Assembly: GCF_016805305.1 (NCBI RefSeq)
Contig: NZ_JAERQN010000005.1
Coordinates: 186,001-250,000 of the forward strand
Length of the DNA stretch: 64,000 nt
Direction: 5' to 3'
DNA from: Falsiroseomonas ponticola
Lineage (GTDB): Bacteria; Pseudomonadota; Alphaproteobacteria; Acetobacterales; Acetobacteraceae
Below, one piece after another: positions 57,025-64,000 of this stretch; position 1 is the stretch's first letter, and the number at the start of each line of letters is the position of its first letter. A program made the position numbers and the translations under genes. A model generated the notes under the pieces. The model made no database searches and had not been told where the DNA came from. It was given only the letters and a program-made list of their open reading frames with translations.

Positions 57025-57854
57025 GGGATGGAATCCAGGAAACGGTCCAGCGCGGCGATGGCGAGCGGTTCCTCCAGCGTCGGGCAGTGGCCGGTGCCGG
57101 GGATGTTCACGAACTCCAGGCCGGGGCGCTCCTCGCGCATGCGCCGGGCGGTCTCGGCGGATAGCAGCTCGGACAGCTCGCCCCGCAGCAGCAGCGTCGG
57201 CGCATGGGCCAGCGCGCCGAAGGGGCCCCAGAGGCTGGGCAGAGCGCGACCGCCCTGCATGGCCTGGGCGATGCGGGTGTCCCAGCGCGGGTGCCAGCGC
57301 CCGTCATCGCCCTTCGCATAGGTGCTCGCCGCGAAGCGCCGCCAGCCCTCCTCGTCGATGGTCAGCGGCGGCAGCGTCGCCTTCAGGTGTTCCACGCAGC
57401 GATCCAGCGTCGGCAGCGCGGGATCGCGCGCGACGAAGTTCTGGACGTGGTCGAGCCCCACGGGTTCCAGCACCGGCCCCACATCGTTGAGCACGGCACC
57501 CGCGATGGCGCCGGGGCGGACCACCGCCGTGATCATGGTCAGGATGCCGCCGAAGCTGGTGCCGACGAAGACGGCGCGGTGGCAATGCAGCGCCGCCATG
57601 GCGTCCAGCACGTCGCGCAGGCTTTCCTCGATGGCGTAGCGGGACAGGCGGTCGGGCCGCGCGCTGTCGCCATGCCCGGCATGGTCCAGGCACAGCACGC
57701 GGCGCTTGCCGCCGTGCCGGTCCGCCAGCGCGGCGAAATCGTCGCTGTTCCGCGTGATGCCGGACAGGCAGAGGATCGGCGTGCGCGCCGGGTCGCCTGC
57801 GAAATCCTGGGCGGAAAGCCGCAGCCCGTCCCGCGCGCTGAAGAAGATCCTCAC
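57021..57854 (-). CDS. Alpha/beta-hydrolase
   Basis: The 277-residue protein has a canonical alpha/beta-hydrolase layout: ILCLSGITRNSDDF, LCLDHAGHGDSARP, the nucleophile elbow FVGTSFGGILTM and a final His in GTGHCPTLEEP. It resembles esterases or haloperoxidases, with no clear substrate. The GTG start overlaps the slt stop (GTGA), and GGAGGG lies 6 nt upstream. It sits inside the slt-pgpA-pncC-M20 operon. Confidence 0.85.
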   Translation of the reverse strand: MRIFFSARDGLRLSAQDFAGDPARTPILCLSGITRNSDDFAALADRHGGKRRVLCLDHAGHGDSARPDRLSRYAIEESLRDVLDAMAALHCHRAVFVGTSFGGILTMITAVVRPGAIAGAVLNDVGPVLEPVGLDHVQNFVARDPALPTLDRCVEHLKATLPPLTIDEEGWRRFAASTYAKGDDGRWHPRWDTRIAQAMQGGRALPSLWGPFGALAHAPTLLLRGELSELLSAETARRMREERPGLEFVNIPGTGHCPTLEEPLAIAALDRFLDSIP

Positions 57855-59809
57855 GGCCGGCCCTCCAGCAGCGCGGCCAGGGGATGGGGCAGGGATGCCG
57901 TCTCCGGGTTCCTCGCGCGGTACACCACGACGTTCTCGATCACGCGCTGGACGTAGTTGCGCGTCTCCGCGAAGGGGATCTGCTCGATCCAGTCCCGCAC
58001 ATCCGGCCCCGACGCCACGCGCGGATCGCCATAGGTGCCGAGCCATTCATCGACGCGCCCGGGCCCGGCATTGTAGGCGCCGGCCGCCAGCGGCATGGCG
58101 CCGCCATAGCGGCCCAGCATGTCGCTGATATAGGCGCTGCCGAGCCGCATGTTGTGCGCACCATCCGTCGTCAGCATGCCGAGCTGGTGCGGGATGCCGA
58201 GCCTGCGCGCAACTTGCGCCGCCGTGGAGGGCAGCAGCTGCATCAGCCCCCGCGCATTGGCGGAGGACACCGCCGTCAGGTCGAAATTGCTCTCCTGCCG
58301 CGTGATGGCGTTGACCAGCGCGGCCTCCGCCCCATCGGGCGGTGCGGGGTAGGGGGTGGGCCAGCCATCCTCCAGCAGGATCACGCCATCGGCGCCGGCG
58401 CGGCGCGCCACCCAGACGGCGTGATCGGGCCGCCGGATCGCGACGGCGAGGCGCGCGATCAGCCAGCGGTCGCCGGCATCCGGGGAGAGGTCCTCCATCC
58501 GCAGCAGGAAGACCCGCGCGCGGTCGGACTGGCCGAGATCGGCGAGCGTGATGACCGCCCGCGCCATCTCCCGCCCGATGAAATCCGTCGCGACCTGGGC
58601 GGAGGGCGCGGGGGAGGGGTGGCGCGTGATCCGCGCGCTCATCTGCGCCGGCGCCTCGCCCAGCGCCAGGCTGGCGAGCTGGCCGTAATAGGCCGTCGGC
58701 AGCGCCGCCGCTTCAGCCCATTGCACGCGCGCCTCCGCGGTGCGGTTCTGCGCCGCCAGCGCCAGGCCCTGCCAATAGGCCGCGCGGGCGCGGGTGATGA
58801 CGGAGACGCTACCCTCCGCCACCCGGGCGAAATGGCGCTGCGCGCCCGCGGCGTCACCCAGGCGCCGCAGCGCGATGAAGCCGGCCAGGAACTCGCCCTC
58901 CTGCCGCGGCTCCCCGGGCTCCGCCTGGCCATGCCCGGCGGCGACCCGATACGCATTGGTCGCATCGCCGAGGCGGAGCAGCTTGCGCGCCAGGATCTGG
59001 CGTTCCTGCCAGATCCAGCGCGCGGCCTCCGGCGCCAGGTCGCGCTGCAGGGGCTCGGCCGCGATCCAGATGGCGGCGGCCTCCGCATCCCGGTCCTTCC
59101 GGCGCAGCATCCGGGCGCGGTCATGGGCCAGGCCGATGTCGCGGCCGCGCGCATCCCCCTCCCGGTCCGCGCGGAAGGCGAGGCGCGCCTCCGCGATGGC
59201 GCGGCGGGCGGGGTCCAGCCGGGGCATGGTGCGGCCGGCGGCGCTGGCCTGGTTCTCCCAGATCAGCCGGTCCACGCGGCGCCAATGGTCATCCGCGGTC
59301 AGGATGGCGCCGTTGCGTTCCAGGAAGGCGGCTTCCGTCGCCGCATCGGCGGGGCCGTCCCGCCAGGCGGCGCGCAGCATGGGCGCGGCCTGCGCCGCCT
59401 GGCCGGCGCGGCCCAGCGCATCCGCGAAGCGCTGCGCGCCATCCAGCGTGCGGGGCGGGCTGCGCGTGAAGTGGCGGAGCACGAGCGCGTCATCGGCCTC
59501 CGCCACCAGCAGTTCCTCCGCGCGGCGGGCGATGGTCTCGGGGAAGGGCCAGGCGGGGTTCTCCTCCAGCCAGGCCAGCGTCTCCCGCGCGCTGGCGCCG
59601 GACCCGCGCGCCTGGATGCGCCACCAGGCGACGATCTTGCGGGCCAGCGGATCGGCGGCCAGCGCCACGCTCTCGGCTTCCAGGAAGCGGTTCTGCTGGG
59701 CCGCGGCCAGCGCCTGGCGGCCGGCGAGGCGCGCGCCCTCGCTCGCCCAGGGCTGGGCGGCGGCAGGCAGGGGAAGGAGGAGGGGCAGGAGCAGCAGGAT
59801 GCGGCGCAT
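57851..59809 (-). CDS. slt: Soluble lytic transglycosylase (Slt-like)
   Basis: The 652-residue protein begins with a signal peptide (MRRILLLLPLLLPLPAAAQ). A long alpha-helical superhelix follows, and a C-terminal lysozyme-like domain (from about 490) carries the catalytic Glu in ITRQESNFDLTAVSSANARG and MQLLPSTA. It cleaves peptidoglycan glycan strands in the periplasm with 1,6-anhydro ends. The start was placed at the signal peptide, although the frame is open to 59863. It leads the downstream operon and diverges from dapA. Confidence 0.93.
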   Translation of the reverse strand: MRRILLLLPLLLPLPAAAQPWASEGARLAGRQALAAAQQNRFLEAESVALAADPLARKIVAWWRIQARGSGASARETLAWLEENPAWPFPETIARRAEELLVAEADDALVLRHFTRSPPRTLDGAQRFADALGRAGQAAQAAPMLRAAWRDGPADAATEAAFLERNGAILTADDHWRRVDRLIWENQASAAGRTMPRLDPARRAIAEARLAFRADREGDARGRDIGLAHDRARMLRRKDRDAEAAAIWIAAEPLQRDLAPEAARWIWQERQILARKLLRLGDATNAYRVAAGHGQAEPGEPRQEGEFLAGFIALRRLGDAAGAQRHFARVAEGSVSVITRARAAYWQGLALAAQNRTAEARVQWAEAAALPTAYYGQLASLALGEAPAQMSARITRHPSPAPSAQVATDFIGREMARAVITLADLGQSDRARVFLLRMEDLSPDAGDRWLIARLAVAIRRPDHAVWVARRAGADGVILLEDGWPTPYPAPPDGAEAALVNAITRQESNFDLTAVSSANARGLMQLLPSTAAQVARRLGIPHQLGMLTTDGAHNMRLGSAYISDMLGRYGGAMPLAAGAYNAGPGRVDEWLGTYGDPRVASGPDVRDWIEQIPFAETRNYVQRVIENVVVYRARNPETASLPHPLAALLEGRP

Positions 59810-59936
59810 GGGCCGGGACCATAACCCGATCCGGCGCGGATTCCCCATCCCCACCCGCGCCACCGCGCTCCACCTTGCCCCGGCGCGGCCGCGCCACTAG
59901 GTTCCACGCCCCACACGAGGCATGGATAGAAGCAAG

Positions 59937-60815
59937 ATGTTCAGGGGTTCGCTGGTCGCGCTGATCACGCCCATGCAGGCCGACGGGTCCCTGGACGCGA
60001 AAGCCTTCTCCGACTTCGTCGAATGGCAGATCGCCGAGGGCACCCAGGGCATCATCCCCTGCGGCACTACGGGCGAGAGCCCGACGCTGTCCCATGCCGA
60101 GCATCACCAGGTCGTGGACCTCGCCATCAAGGCCTCGAACGGGCGCGTGCCCGTCATCGCCGGCACGGGCAGCAACAGCACGGCGGAGGCGGTGGACCTG
60201 ACGCGCCACGCCAAGGAAGCGGGCGCGGACGCCGCGCTGGTGGTGACGCCCTACTACAACAAGCCGACGCAGGAAGGGCTCTACCTGCACTTCATGGCCA
60301 TCGCGGATGCGGTGGACCTGCCCATCATCATCTACAACATCCCGCCCCGCAGCGTGATCGACATGACGGTCGAGACGATGGCGCGGCTGGCGAAGCACCC
60401 GAACATCATCGGCGTGAAGGACGCGACCGCGAACCTGACGCGCCCGCTGCACACCCGCGCCGCCTGCGGCCCGGATTTCTGCCAGCTGAGCGGGGAGGAC
60501 CACACGGCGCTCTCCTACCTCGCCGCCGGCGGGCATGGCTGCATCAGCGTCACCGCCAACATCGCCCCCCGCCTGTGCCGGGAGATGCATGACGCCTGGG
60601 CGGCAGGGCGCATCGCCGACGCCATCGCCATCCAGGACCGGCTGGTGCCGGTGCATGACGCGATGTTCTGCGAAACCTCCCCGGGCCCGGTGAAGTACGC
60701 CGCCAGCCTGCTGGGGCGCGGGACCGACCATTGCCGCCTGCCCCTCGCGCCGACCTCCGATTCCACCAAGGCGCGCGTGCGCGCCGCGATGACGGGAGCA
60801 GGGCTGCTGAACTGA
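59937..60815 (+). CDS. dapA: DapA, 4-hydroxy-tetrahydrodipicolinate synthase
   Basis: DapA condenses pyruvate with aspartate semialdehyde, the first step to lysine and diaminopimelate. The 292-residue length and Schiff-base Lys near 161 (IGVKDATANL) match the E. coli enzyme, with TTGESPTLSHAEH, YYNKPTQEGLYLHF and YNIPPRSVIDM as further motifs. The first ATG at 59922 would add five residues. MFRGSLVALITPM is the family start, so 59937 was chosen. It diverges from slt and precedes smpB. Confidence 0.96.
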   Translation: MFRGSLVALITPMQADGSLDAKAFSDFVEWQIAEGTQGIIPCGTTGESPTLSHAEHHQVVDLAIKASNGRVPVIAGTGSNSTAEAVDLTRHAKEAGADAALVVTPYYNKPTQEGLYLHFMAIADAVDLPIIIYNIPPRSVIDMTVETMARLAKHPNIIGVKDATANLTRPLHTRAACGPDFCQLSGEDHTALSYLAAGGHGCISVTANIAPRLCREMHDAWAAGRIADAIAIQDRLVPVHDAMFCETSPGPVKYAASLLGRGTDHCRLPLAPTSDSTKARVRAAMTGAGLLN

Positions 60816-60843
60816 GCGCCCCGCGCCCAGTCGCCCGGACAGC

Positions 60844-61329
60844 ATGGCGGAACCCCGCAAGAAAGGCCTGATCAGCCACGGCATCGCCTCGCAGAACCGC
60901 AAGGCGCGCTACGACTACAAGATCGGCGACACGATCGAGGCCGGCATCATCCTGGTGGGGCCGGAGGTGAAGAGCCTGCGCGCCGGCCGCGCCACGCTGA
61001 CCGAAGCCTGGGCGGGGGAGCGGGACGGGGAGATGTTCCTGTTCAACGCCTATATCCCTGAATGGCAGGCGGGCAGCTACGTCGCCAACTTCGAACCCCG
61101 CCGCCACCGCAAGCTGCTGCTGCACCGCAAGCAGGTGCGGGACCTCTCGAGCGCGATCGCGCGGGACGGCATCACGCTGGTGCCGCTGCAGATCCACTTC
61201 AACGAACGCGGCATGGCCAAGGTCCTGCTGGGCGTCGGCGAAGGCAAGAAGAAGCACGACAAGCGCGCCGCCATCGCGGACCGCGACTGGCAGCGGGACA
61301 AGGCGCGGCTGATGCGGAACCGGGGGTAG
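60844..61329 (+). CDS. smpB: SmpB, tmRNA-binding protein
   Basis: SmpB guides tmRNA to stalled ribosomes in trans-translation. The 161 residues begin with ISHGIASQNRKARYDYKIGDTIEAGI and continue with GPEVKSLRAGRATLTEAW, then the conserved HRKLLLHRKQV and a basic C-terminal tail (KKKHDKRAAIADRDWQRDK). dapA-smpB is a conserved pair in many proteobacteria. No ssrA gene was found in the window. Confidence 0.97.
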   Translation: MAEPRKKGLISHGIASQNRKARYDYKIGDTIEAGIILVGPEVKSLRAGRATLTEAWAGERDGEMFLFNAYIPEWQAGSYVANFEPRRHRKLLLHRKQVRDLSSAIARDGITLVPLQIHFNERGMAKVLLGVGEGKKKHDKRAAIADRDWQRDKARLMRNRG

Positions 61330-61433
61330 CGCCGGGGAACAGGGCTCCGCCCTCTTCCCCGGGCCACCAGCGCCAACCCCTCGACATCCCCGCCCCAGCC
61401 GCGCCACGCTCCGCCTGCTGATCGGGGGCGTGC

Positions 61434-62291
61434 ATGCGGCTGGCTGCTCTGTTTCTCGCGCTGATCCTCGCCGGTTGCGCCGCGGCGCCGGCGGGGCGGG
61501 AGGAGGTGCACAGCGTGCCCATCCCCGGCGCCTTCCAGGCCATCGTGGTGAAGCTGTGCCGGCCGGGCGTGCCGGGGGTGGTGCCGCTGGCCGTCATCAA
61601 CCATGGCTCGCCCGCCCAGGCGGCGGACCGGGCGACGGCGCGGCTTGCGGATTGCGGGGCGGAGGCGGTGACCTGGTTCACCCGGCGCGGCTTCGCCGTG
61701 GCGCTGCCGCTGCGCCGCGGCTATGGCGAATCGGGGGGCGACTGGGCGGAGGGCTTCGGCCGCTGCGCCGACCCCTTCTTCGCCCCGGCGGGGCGGGAGA
61801 CGGCGCGGGACATCCGCGCCGCGATCGACTTCGCCATCGGCCTGCCGGACATCCGGCCGGAGGGGGTGCTGGTGGTGGGCCAGTCCGCGGGCGGCTGGGG
61901 CGCGCTGGCGCTGGCGGCGGAGGATCCGCCCATGGTCGGCGCCCTGGTCAGCCTGGCGGGTGGCCGCGGCGGCTGGGCGCAGGGGCGGGCCAACACCAAT
62001 TGCCGGCCGGAACGCCTGGTCTCCGCCGCCGGGGAGTATGGGCGGACGGCCCGGCTGCCGATGCTGTGGGTCTATACGGCCAATGACAGCTTCTTCGATC
62101 CGGACCTGGCGCTGGCGATGCACCAGGCCTTCACGGCGGCGGGCGGGGCGGCGGAGCTGGAGATGCTGGGCCCCTTCGGCCGGGACGGCCATTCCCTGTT
62201 CTTCGGCCCGGGCGGCAGCGCCGTCTGGGGCCCGGTGGTGGAGGCCTTCCTGACCGCGAACGGCTATGCGCCGCGTTCTGCGACACGGTGA
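61434..62291 (+). CDS. Lipoprotein with dienelactone-hydrolase-like fold
   Basis: The 285-residue protein has a lipoprotein signal (MRLAALFLALILAGCAAAP, with Cys in a good LAGC lipobox). Its body carries the INHGSPAQ oxyanion loop, the GQSAGGWGALAL nucleophile elbow with Ser, and a late His in GRDGHSLFF, the full triad of an alpha/beta hydrolase. Substrate unknown. It lies downstream of smpB with no detected shared promoter. Confidence 0.8.
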   Translation: MRLAALFLALILAGCAAAPAGREEVHSVPIPGAFQAIVVKLCRPGVPGVVPLAVINHGSPAQAADRATARLADCGAEAVTWFTRRGFAVALPLRRGYGESGGDWAEGFGRCADPFFAPAGRETARDIRAAIDFAIGLPDIRPEGVLVVGQSAGGWGALALAAEDPPMVGALVSLAGGRGGWAQGRANTNCRPERLVSAAGEYGRTARLPMLWVYTANDSFFDPDLALAMHQAFTAAGGAAELEMLGPFGRDGHSLFFGPGGSAVWGPVVEAFLTANGYAPRSATR

Positions 62292-62351
62292 TGGCACCGG
62301 CCTTGCATCCGGCGGCGGCCGTGACACGTAAGGCCGCCGAGGAGCAACGCG

Positions 62352-63023
62352 ATGGATGAGGGTGACGAGGTCCCGCTGACGGGCAGGGTCCGGGACAAGC
62401 TGGTGGAGACGAAGCAGGGCTGGGCGCGGGACGGCCGGCTGCTGACCGGCACGACCAGCTCGCCCGATCGCGACCGCCTGCCCCCCGGCCAGCGGCTGGT
62501 GACGGATTTCCCGGTGCTCGACCTCGGCGTCCAGCCCAACGTGACCCGCAGCAATTTCCGCCTGCGGGTGGAGGGGCTCTGCGCCGCGCCGCTGCGCCTG
62601 ACGCTCGACGAGTTCATGGCCCTGCCGCAGCAGGAACGGGTGAACGACATCCACTGCGTGACGCAGTGGTCCCGCTACGACAATGCCTGGCAGGGCGTGC
62701 CGGTGCTGGACCTGCTCGCCATGGCGCGGCCGAAGGCGGAGGCGCGCTTCGTCGCCTTCACCAGCTATGACGGCTACACCACCAACCTGGCGATGGAGGA
62801 TTTCGCCAGGCCCGAGAACCTCTTCGCCCATTCCTGGGAGGGTTCGCCGCTGGAGCGCCGGCATGGCGGCCCGGTGCGGCTGGTGGTGCCCCATCTCTAT
62901 TTCTGGAAGAGCCCGAAATGGATCACCCGGGTGGAATTGCTGCGGGAGGACCGGCCCGGCTTCTGGGAAGTGCGCGGCTACAGCAACCGGGGCGACCCCT
63001 GGACGGAGGAGCGCTATGCGTGA
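62352..63023 (+). CDS. Sulfite-oxidase-like molybdopterin oxidoreductase
   Basis: The 223-residue protein contains the sulfite-oxidase molybdopterin fold with the Mo-ligand Cys in IHCVTQWSRYDNAWQGV, GSPLERRHGGPVRLVVP and FWKSPKW. It lacks the signal peptide seen in the periplasmic MsrP family, so it is probably cytosolic, with unknown substrate. It uses the cofactor made by MoaC and MoeA encoded at the start of the window. Its stop lies inside the next gene's start region (8-base overlap), and AGGAG precedes its ATG. Confidence 0.88.
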   Translation: MDEGDEVPLTGRVRDKLVETKQGWARDGRLLTGTTSSPDRDRLPPGQRLVTDFPVLDLGVQPNVTRSNFRLRVEGLCAAPLRLTLDEFMALPQQERVNDIHCVTQWSRYDNAWQGVPVLDLLAMARPKAEARFVAFTSYDGYTTNLAMEDFARPENLFAHSWEGSPLERRHGGPVRLVVPHLYFWKSPKWITRVELLREDRPGFWEVRGYSNRGDPWTEERYA

Positions 63024-63609
63024 CGTCATGCCCCGGGATGCGGGACCCGCGGCGCCGGCCATCGGCCGGCGTGTGCTGCTCGCGGTGCCGCTGCTGATGG
63101 CGGCCGGGGCCAGCGCCCAGCCGGCGCAGACCGCCTTCGACTTCGCGCTGGACAGCCTGGATGGCGGCCCGCTGCCGATGGCGGAGTTCCGCGGCAAGGC
63201 GATGCTGGTGGTGAACACCGCCAGCTTCTGCGGCTTCACGCCGCAATACACGGGGCTCCAGCGGCTGCATGACCGCTACCAGGCGCGGGGCTTCCTGGTG
63301 CTCGGCGTGCCGTCCAACGACTTCAACCAGGAAAGCCGGGACGCCGCGCGCATCAGGGAATTCTGCGAGACCACCTACGGCATCACCTTCCCGATGGCGA
63401 CGCTGACCAGCGTGCGCGGGCCGGCGGCGCATCCCCTCTTCGCCTGGCTCGCCGCCCGCGCCGGCGGCCCGCCGCGCTGGAATTTCCACAAGTACCTGGT
63501 GGGGCGGGACGGGCGTTCGGTGCGCGCCTTCCCGACCTCGACCGAACCGGACAGCCCCGTGCTGACGCGGGCGGTGGAGGCGGCGCTGGAGGGGCGGCCG
63601 CTGGTGTAG
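63016..63609 (+). CDS. Exported glutathione-peroxidase-family protein
   Basis: The 197-residue protein has a signal-like hydrophobic stretch (RRVLLAVPLLMAAGASAQ) and then a glutathione peroxidase fold: catalytic Cys in VNTASFCGFTPQYTGL, Gln in SNDFNQES, Trp in WNFHKYLVG. It would reduce peroxides in the periplasm, probably using thioredoxin-like donors. It overlaps the molybdoenzyme by 8 bases, and GGAGG lies 6 nt upstream. The combination suggests a shared redox role, but this is inference. Confidence 0.85.
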   Translation: MRDVMPRDAGPAAPAIGRRVLLAVPLLMAAGASAQPAQTAFDFALDSLDGGPLPMAEFRGKAMLVVNTASFCGFTPQYTGLQRLHDRYQARGFLVLGVPSNDFNQESRDAARIREFCETTYGITFPMATLTSVRGPAAHPLFAWLAARAGGPPRWNFHKYLVGRDGRSVRAFPTSTEPDSPVLTRAVEAALEGRPLV

Positions 63610-63615
63610 CGGGCG

Positions 63616-63631
63616 GGCGCAACTCTGCGCC
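63616..63631 (+). terminator. Hairpin after the glutathione peroxidase gene
   Basis: GGCGCA and TGCGCC pair over ACTC, 7 nt beyond the stop codon. It is short and lacks a T run. Confidence 0.3.
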
Positions 63632-63672
63632 GTCACCTCCGTTGTTGCGGCATCAGCAGCGGAGCAAGCCCC

Positions 63673-63747
63673 ATGAACAGCATCGTCTATATCGTCGGCG
63701 CCGTCGTCATCGTCCTGGCGATCCTGAGCTTCCTCGGCCTGCGCTGA
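63673..63747 (+). CDS. 24-residue membrane microprotein
   Basis: The chain starts MNSIVYIVGAVVIVLAI and continues as one hydrophobic helix ending in a Gly-Leu-Arg tail. GGAG lies about 9 nt upstream. Very similar microproteins occur, as I recall, in other alphaproteobacteria, which argues that this is a real gene and not a chance ORF. Its role is unknown. It is 4 nt from the stop of a membrane protein gene on the other strand. Confidence 0.6.
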   Translation: MNSIVYIVGAVVIVLAILSFLGLR

Positions 63748-63750
63748 GCG

Positions 63751-64000
63751 TCAGGGCGCCTCGTCCCAGCGCCGCCAGGCCCGGCGCATCGCCCAGGCGG
63801 CGGCGATGGCGCCGCCGAGCATCGCGGTGACCACCAGGGCCAGGACGAGCCAGGCGGGATCGACACGGTCGAGCGCCGACCCGCCCTTTGCATCATCCAC
63901 CGCGACCGCCGCGGCCAGCAGCAGGATGACGCTGCCGAGGCCGCCGACCGGCAGGGCGATCAGGCCCTTGAACAGGGCACGTGACCGCCGGGTCGGCCGC
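63751..64000 (-). CDS. C-terminal part of a membrane protein (partial)
   Basis: The reverse frame runs open from the stop at 63751 to the window edge. It encodes 82 residues with two hydrophobic helices (ALPVGGLGSVILLLAAAVAV and AWLVLALVVTAMLGGAIAAA) and a basic end with RRAWRRWDEAP. The start lies beyond the window. No family was recognised. The gene converges with the microprotein. Confidence 0.6.
   Translation of the reverse strand, partial: RPTRRSRALFKGLIALPVGGLGSVILLLAAAVAVDDAKGGSALDRVDPAWLVLALVVTAMLGGAIAAAWAMRRAWRRWDEAP

Overview
The window is a stretch of chromosome from a high-GC alphaproteobacterium, most likely an Acetobacteraceae member close to Roseomonas. Several things point there. 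Codon use is strongly GC-rich throughout. A GTTC-N7-GTTC SOS box of the alphaproteobacterial type lies on the lexA promoter. The pyruvate dehydrogenase E1 beta subunit carries its own N-terminal lipoyl domain. Bug-type (TctC) solute receptors occur without transporter membrane subunits. The order tpiA / ppiD-trpE ... trpG-trpD-trpC-moaC-moeA-lexA is also typical. No rRNA, tRNA, CRISPR array or insertion sequence was seen.

Layout. 1-5.1 kb (minus strand): trpG-trpD-trpC-moaC-moeA-lexA, tightly packed, with lexA under its own SOS box. 5.2-19.6 kb: accessory block with a VWA lipoprotein, a DUF4126 protein, a GntR-regulated sugar-acid cluster (two Bug receptors, a DapA-family lyase, an enolase-superfamily dehydratase), a polytopic membrane protein, an FMN hydroxy-acid dehydrogenase, a lipoprotein hydrolase and two glycosyltransferase genes, one fused to a pyruvyltransferase domain. 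This block separates trpE (19.6-21.1 kb) from trpG. 21-32 kb: housekeeping genes ppiD, tpiA, secG, pyrG, eno and an ftsB-like gene, with a VapBC toxin-antitoxin pair, two tandem small paralogues of unknown function, a soluble chemoreceptor-like protein and an array of four hairpins downstream of eno.

32-38.5 kb: a PhyH-like oxygenase, then a tight operon of patatin phospholipase, two acetoacetate-decarboxylase-family paralogues and a 3-hydroxybutyrate dehydrogenase-like SDR (ketone-body or PHB-linked metabolism), with an AraC regulator downstream on the other strand. 38.7-46.7 kb: a pyruvate dehydrogenase operon (pdhA, pdhB, pdhC, a GNAT enzyme, lpd, a methyltransferase, lipA, coq10-like). 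LipA makes the lipoyl cofactor carried by PdhB and PdhC, and Lpd reoxidises it, so the operon holds the complex and its cofactor enzyme together. 46.7-54.2 kb: a small protein resembling the CyaA/ExoY/edema-factor cyclase core without its inserted CB domain (the most interesting item here), a DUF1185 protein, a GST, a Tat-type amidohydrolase, a threonine aldolase and a 916-residue RTX protein.

54.7-59.8 kb (minus strand): an overlapping operon slt - alpha/beta hydrolase - pgpA - pncC - M20 peptidase, closed by an 11-bp hairpin. 59.9-64 kb: dapA, smpB, a lipoprotein hydrolase, a sulfite-oxidase-like molybdoenzyme overlapping an exported glutathione peroxidase, a 24-residue membrane microprotein and the 3' end of another membrane protein gene. 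Family names rest on motifs and family knowledge recalled without database searches.
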